This document shows, piece by piece, positions 43,379 to 47,088 of a stretch of DNA of 47,088 bases. Below the pieces are notes generated by a model that saw nothing but the letters and a program-made list of their open reading frames with translations, searched no databases and was not told the origin of the DNA. The position numbers were made by a program, and so were the translations under genes. The stretch lies in contig JAUNTY010000018.1 of the NCBI GenBank assembly GCA_030538415.1, forward strand, positions 1-47,088, given 5' to 3'. Position 1 is the stretch's first letter; each line of letters begins with the position of its first letter. Source of the stretch: Neisseria sp. Lineage in GTDB: Bacteria; Pseudomonadota; Gammaproteobacteria; Burkholderiales; Neisseriaceae.

Positions 43379-43407
43379 ATCAACATATATCCTGTGGGAA
43401 TACCTGT

Positions 43408-44898
43408 ATGAAACAAGCGTTATGGGCTGTGTTGCTGACTCTGCCTGCGTGGGCAATGGCGGAAACTGCGCCGCCGTTGCCGGAGCAGCCGCAAGCGGAG
43501 CCTGAGCTCAGGCTCAATACCGCGCAGCCTGAGGTTGCGGCGGTGCAGCAAAAACCGGCGGCGGCAGGGCAGGTGGCGCAGCGGGTGTTGGAAGTGGATG
43601 AAGCGATGTTGCTGCAAAATCCGGCACTGTTGTCGCGGGCGATGCAGTCGGCGGTGATGGAGCAAAACACCGCCGGCATCAAGGTGTTGCTGCCGATTTA
43701 TAAGAAATGGCCGCAGCATGATGTGCAGTTGGCCGAACTCGGCCGCGCGCTGGTGGCGCAGGCGGAAGGGCGGGCGAAAGAGGCGGTGGGGATTTACCGT
43801 GCGATGATTGCCGAATATCCCGATGCGGCGGCCATCCGTTTCCGTTTGGCGCAGGCCTTGTTTGACGACCGGCAAAACGAAGCCGCAGCCGACCAGTTTG
43901 AACGGCTGGGCAGCGAAAACCTGCCCGAGCCGGTGCGGGAGATGGTGGAAAAATACCGGGAAGCGCTGCGCCAGCGCGATACGGTGCAGGTATATGCCGG
44001 TGTCAGCGTGAGCCGTGACAGCAATATCAACCAGGCGCCGGAAAGCCGCCAGCTGGGCGGCTATCTGAATGAGGCGCAATGTGCTTACATGCGGCAGGAA
44101 AATCCGGATGACGACTGCTGGCGCGGCTGGACGTTTGACGCGCCGATTGATGCGGCAGGCATCAATTATCAGGCGGGTATCGAGAAAAAATGGTCGCTGC
44201 CCGGGGGTTGGTATACGAAAGCGGGCGCGGATGTTTACGGCAAATATTATCCGTCATACGGGCGCTACAACGATACCACGGCGAGGGTGTCGGCCGGTGT
44301 GGGTTATGCCGACCAGCGCAATGATGCGGGCTTGACGCCTTTTCACGAGCGCCGCATTTACGGCAACGATGCCTACAGCTACAGCAACGGCGTGCGCCTG
44401 CATTGGAATCATTGGTGGTTGCCGCGTTTGCAAAGTTTGCAGGCGTTGGAGCTGGGCCGTCTGAAAAACATGCAGCGGCTGCGCTCCGACAACGACAACC
44501 GTCTGTTGAGCGGCTCGCTGGTGTTTTACCGCAATGCGCGCCAATCGTGGCTGCTGGGTGCCGATGTGTATCAGGAGCGCAATGATGAAGACAAGGGCGA
44601 CAATTTCAACCGCTTCGGCGTGCGTGCCGCCTGGGGGCAGGAGTGGCCGAAAGGCATTTCCACGCGGCTGTCGGCAGGCTATGCGCAGCGCCGTTACCAA
44701 ACGCCGAGCTTTCTCAGCGAAGGGGTGAAAAGGCGCGACAAAGAATGGAATGCCTCGCTGTCGCTGTGGCACCGCGCCCTGCATTTCGGCGGCGTGACGC
44801 CGCGCTTCACCATCAGCCGCCTGCGCACACAGAGCAACGATGCTTTCTACAGCCACGGTAAAACCCGCTCGTTTATCGAGCTGAATAAGGCTTTTTAA
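43408..44898 (+). CDS. Surface lipoprotein assembly modulator (Slam, DUF560 outer-membrane protein)
   Basis: A 496-residue outer-membrane protein. A cleavable signal peptide ends at about residue 19 (LLTLPAWAMA|E), and a Pro/Glu-rich stretch follows. Residues ~60-190 form a helical TPR-like periplasmic domain (for example YKKWPQHDVQLAELGRALV, FRLAQALFDDRQNEAAADQF). From about residue 195 the protein is a beta-barrel of the Slam family, starting YAGVSVSRDSNINQAPESRQ, and it ends in a phenylalanine (LNKAF) as BAM substrates do. Slam moves lipoproteins such as TbpB, LbpB, HpuA and fHbp to the cell surface. It lies 461 bases after its probable substrate gene. An internal DUS is near 44457. Confidence 0.88.
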   Translation: MKQALWAVLLTLPAWAMAETAPPLPEQPQAEPELRLNTAQPEVAAVQQKPAAAGQVAQRVLEVDEAMLLQNPALLSRAMQSAVMEQNTAGIKVLLPIYKKWPQHDVQLAELGRALVAQAEGRAKEAVGIYRAMIAEYPDAAAIRFRLAQALFDDRQNEAAADQFERLGSENLPEPVREMVEKYREALRQRDTVQVYAGVSVSRDSNINQAPESRQLGGYLNEAQCAYMRQENPDDDCWRGWTFDAPIDAAGINYQAGIEKKWSLPGGWYTKAGADVYGKYYPSYGRYNDTTARVSAGVGYADQRNDAGLTPFHERRIYGNDAYSYSNGVRLHWNHWWLPRLQSLQALELGRLKNMQRLRSDNDNRLLSGSLVFYRNARQSWLLGADVYQERNDEDKGDNFNRFGVRAAWGQEWPKGISTRLSAGYAQRRYQTPSFLSEGVKRRDKEWNASLSLWHRALHFGGVTPRFTISRLRTQSNDAFYSHGKTRSFIELNKAF

Positions 44899-44912
44899 CG
44901 GCGGATATGCGG

Positions 44913-44918
44913 TATAAT
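44913..44918 (+). promoter_or_regulatory. Candidate -10 box for pssA
   Basis: A perfect TATAAT lies 57 bases before the pssA start, just after the slam stop. No clear -35 is visible. Confidence 0.4.
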
Positions 44919-44974
44919 CGGCTGCATAATATTCATGAGGCCGTCTGAAACCATCGCGGCCGTACAGGAAATCT

Positions 44975-45730
44975 ATGTCTGAACCGCAAAACCCGCAGCC
45001 GGGCAACCGGCCTTCCCTCCGCCAAAACAGCATTTACCTGCTGCCGAACGCGTTTACGATTGCGGCGCTTTTCTGCGCTTTTTTCGCCATCACCCAAGCC
45101 ATGCACGGGCGCTATGAAACGGCGGCGATTGCCGTGTTTGTGGCGATGCTGCTCGACGGCATGGACGGGCGCGTTGCGCGTTGGACCAACAGCCAGAGCG
45201 CGTTTGGCGAGCAGCTCGACAGCCTGGCCGACATGGTGAGCTTCGGCGTGGCGCCCGCGCTGATTGCCTACAAATGGCAGCTGTGGCAATTCGGCAAAAT
45301 CGGTTATTCGGTGGCGTTTGTCTATTGCGCCTGCGCCGCCCTGCGGCTCGCTTTGTTTAATACCTTGATCGGCAAGGTCGACAAGCGCTGGTTTATCGGC
45401 ATTCCCAGCCCGACCGCGGCGGCGCTGATTGTCGGCCTGATTTGGGTCAACCACAGCTACGAGCGCTTTCCGGCGGTGGAGTGGATTTGTCTGTTTATCA
45501 CGCTGTTTGCCGGGCTTTCTATGGTGGCGCAAGTGCGTTTCTGGAGTTTCAAGGAAATCAATGTGCGCCGCAAAGTGCCTTTCTTTGCCATCATTCTGGC
45601 CATGCTGCTGCTGCTGGTGGTGGCGATGGAGCCTTCGCTGATACTGTTTCTGTTTTTTCTGGGCTACAGCCTGTCGGGTTATGTGATGTTTGGCTGGAAA
45701 TGGTGGCAACGGCGCAAGCAGGCCGTCTGA
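44975..45730 (+). CDS. pssA: CDP-diacylglycerol-serine O-phosphatidyltransferase
   Basis: A 251-residue polytopic membrane enzyme that makes phosphatidylserine, the precursor of phosphatidylethanolamine. The CDP-alcohol phosphotransferase signature DG-xx-AR-x8-G-x3-D-x3-D is fully present as MDGRVARW followed by FGEQLDSLADM at about residues 63-87. Several hydrophobic segments and a basic C-terminus follow. This is the CDP-alcohol (Bacillus-type/type II) form rather than the E. coli phospholipase-D-type enzyme. Its last codons CAG GCC GTC TGA are a DUS. The TauE/SafE gene starts 8 bases later, so co-transcription is likely. Confidence 0.93.
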   Translation: MSEPQNPQPGNRPSLRQNSIYLLPNAFTIAALFCAFFAITQAMHGRYETAAIAVFVAMLLDGMDGRVARWTNSQSAFGEQLDSLADMVSFGVAPALIAYKWQLWQFGKIGYSVAFVYCACAALRLALFNTLIGKVDKRWFIGIPSPTAAALIVGLIWVNHSYERFPAVEWICLFITLFAGLSMVAQVRFWSFKEINVRRKVPFFAIILAMLLLLVVAMEPSLILFLFFLGYSLSGYVMFGWKWWQRRKQAV

Positions 45731-45738
45731 AAGAATAA

Positions 45739-46551
45739 ATGATGTGGGATATCCAGATAATTTTATTGATGCTGCTGGTGGGCGGCTTTGCCGGTTTTGT
45801 GGCCGGGCTGCTCGGCGTCGGCGGCGGCATGATTATCGTGCCGGTGATTTTGTGGGTGTTGCAGCTGCAAGGCTTGGGCGCGCTTGAGCATGCGCAACAT
45901 CTGGCGGTGGGCTCGTCGTTTGCGATTATGGTGTTCACCACTTTTTCCAGCGCCTGGGCGCAGCATAAAAAGGGCGGGATAGACTGGTCTGTCGTGCGGC
46001 GCATGGCGCCGGGCATGGTGGCGGGCGTATTGCTCGGCGCGGCCTTGTCGAAATACATTCCCAAAAGCGGCCTGCAGATTTTCTTTATCGTGTTTGTGGT
46101 GCTGGTGGCCTTGAAAACGCTGCTGGATGTGAAGCCCAAACCTTCCCGCAGCCTGCCCGGGCGTGCGGGTTTGGGGGCGGCGGGCGGCATCATCGGGCTG
46201 CTTTCCAGCTGGGTGGGTATCGGCGGCGGTTCGTTGTCGGTGCCTTACATGATTTATTGCAATGTGCCGGTTATCCGCTCGGTGGGCACTTCGGCGGCGC
46301 TGGCCTGGCCGATTGCCGTGGCAGGCGCAGCGGGTTATCTGTATTCCGGCTGGAATGTGCCAAACTTGCCTGAAGGCGCGTTTGGTTTCTGGTATCTGCC
46401 TGCGGTGGCGGTGTTGAGCGTGGTCACGGTATTGTTTGCGCCGCTGGGCGTCAAAGTCGCGCACAAGCTGCCGCCGGAAAAGCTGAAGCTGGCATTCGGC
46501 ATGCTGCTGCTGGTGATTGCCGCCAAAATGGTGTGGAATGTATTGGTCTGA
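45739..46551 (+). CDS. TauE/SafE family sulfite/organosulfur exporter
   Basis: A 270-residue inner-membrane protein with about eight helices in two similar halves. Each half carries the family glycine motif, GLLGVGGGMIIVPVI at about residues 27-41 and SWVGIGGGSLSVPYMIY at about 155-171. The family exports small anions such as sulfite, sulfoacetate or taurine derivatives; the substrate cannot be read here. The start is the first of two adjacent Met codons (ATG ATG... region at 45739), and AAGAA lies a few bases upstream. It is closely linked to pssA (8-base gap) without an obvious functional tie. Confidence 0.85.
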   Translation: MMWDIQIILLMLLVGGFAGFVAGLLGVGGGMIIVPVILWVLQLQGLGALEHAQHLAVGSSFAIMVFTTFSSAWAQHKKGGIDWSVVRRMAPGMVAGVLLGAALSKYIPKSGLQIFFIVFVVLVALKTLLDVKPKPSRSLPGRAGLGAAGGIIGLLSSWVGIGGGSLSVPYMIYCNVPVIRSVGTSAALAWPIAVAGAAGYLYSGWNVPNLPEGAFGFWYLPAVAVLSVVTVLFAPLGVKVAHKLPPEKLKLAFGMLLLVIAAKMVWNVLV

Positions 46552-46666
46552 GCCGCGCCGCAACGGGCATGCAAAACGCCCGTCATCAGTGATAGCGGGT
46601 ATTTTCATTTGCGGGTAAGGCCGTTTGGGTACACTATGGCATATCTGTCAAACGAAAGGAAAAAAC

Positions 46667-46990
46667 ATGCTGAAAACCACAACGCCGACGGTGCAAGGCC
46701 GCGAAATCGCCGAATATCTCGATATCGTGGTCGGAGAAGCGATTTTGGGTTCCAATTTTTTCAAAGACATGCTCGGCTCCATCCGCGATGTCGTTGGTGG
46801 CCGCTCGGGCGCGTATGAGCGCGAGATGCGCAACGCACGCAATATCGCCTTTGCGGAAATGGAAGAATACGCCAAGAAACTCGGTGCCGACGCCGTGGTG
46901 GGAGTGGACATTGATTATGAAGTCATCGGCCAGAGCGGCTCCATGATGATGATGGTGAGTGTCAGTGGCACGGCGGTGAAATTCAAGTAA
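46667..46990 (+). CDS. YbjQ/UPF0145-family protein
   Basis: A 107-residue small cytoplasmic protein of the YbjQ family (DUF74, sometimes called heavy-metal-binding domain). I use the ATG at 46667 preceded by AAAGGA; a longer frame begins at 46625. Typical motifs are [18 protein letters not shown] (about residues 18-35), a Gly/Ser-rich [14 protein letters not shown] (about 41-54), and [17 protein letters not shown] (about 68-84). Family members assemble as pentamers; the function is unproven. It is followed by a perfect DUS hairpin. Confidence 0.85.
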   Translation: MLKTTTPTVQGREIAEYLDIVVGEAILGSNFFKDMLGSIRDVVGGRSGAYEREMRNARNIAFAEMEEYAKKLGADAVVGVDIDYEVIGQSGSMMMMVSVSGTAVKFK

Positions 46991-47012
46991 ATAAACTGTT
47001 GCAGGCAGTGAA

Positions 47013-47046
47013 AGGCCGTCTGAACCGTTTACGGTTCAGACGGCCT
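47013..47046 (+). terminator. DUS hairpin after the YbjQ-family gene
   Basis: AGGCCGTCTGAACCG and CGGTTCAGACGGCCT form a perfect 15-bp stem with a TTTA loop. A further DUS follows at about 47051-47061. Confidence 0.7.
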
Positions 47047-47088
47047 AAACTTTCAGACGGCCTAACTTAACGGGGCTGACGAATGTCG

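Noticed and set aside
43380-43682. Minus-strand 100-codon ORF over the start of slam
   Set aside because: It is antisense to the slam signal peptide, and its Cys/Ser/Ala-rich translation looks like a shadow frame.

Overview
The window is chromosomal DNA from a member of the genus Neisseria or a very close relative. The 10-base DNA uptake sequence GCCGTCTGAA occurs dozens of times, mostly as the 12-mer AGGCCGTCTGAA (the AG-DUS dialect) rather than the ATGCCGTCTGAA form typical of gonococcus and meningococcus. Inverted DUS pairs serve as terminators, Correia-type (CREE) repeats are abundant, and almost every gene is a standard neisserial housekeeping gene. The codon-rich CDS are GC-rich, with many gcc/ggc codons. 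I do not assign a species.

Layout. 0.2-8.5 kb: rarA (-), a maltose-acetyltransferase-like gene plus a small lipoprotein (+), thrC, msbA, fpr (all +), ygfZ (-). 9-14 kb: a UbiH-family hydroxylase and gloA (-), then pntA-pntB (+). 14-21.8 kb: a MocR-type regulator (-) divergent from ccoG-ccoH (+), maeB (+), and a lone amino-acid ABC permease (-). 22-31.6 kb: ribF, ileS, a thioredoxin-like gene, fetA-fetB, lspA, a leucine-rich-repeat protein, a DGC zinc-binding protein and ispH (all +). 32-34.4 kb: anmK and a di-haem cytochrome c5 (-), and tRNA-Arg(CCG) (+). 34.5-40.3 kb: ilvI-ilvH-(ABM monooxygenase)-ilvC, then an aldehyde dehydrogenase (+). 41.2-44.9 kb: a surface lipoprotein and its probable translocator Slam, embedded in repeats. 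45-47 kb: pssA, a TauE/SafE exporter and a YbjQ-family protein.

Functional themes. Branched-chain and threonine biosynthesis (ilvIHC, thrC, maeB supplying NADPH and pyruvate); envelope biogenesis (msbA, lspA, pssA, anmK, slam); respiration (ccoGH for cbb3 oxidase assembly, cytochrome c5, ubiquinone hydroxylase, pntAB); and Fe-S, cofactor and isoprenoid functions (ygfZ, ribF, ispH).

The accessory part is the repeat-rich 40.3-43.4 kb stretch. Two copies of one ~150 bp inverted-repeat element flank the surface-lipoprotein gene. The second copy, between the lipoprotein and slam, has been invaded by a CREE that was itself invaded by another CREE. The lipoprotein has two tandem Ala-rich helical repeats that look like repeats common in Gram-positive surface proteins, ahead of a TbpB-like C-terminal region. 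This Slam/lipoprotein pair is the best candidate for an undescribed system. Other points of note are CREE with mismatched ends, a 40-bp perfect DUS palindrome in the ileS leader, genes whose stop codon is supplied by a DUS, a ~176 bp tandem duplication of a gene tail plus a small element, and several unexplained operator-like palindromes.
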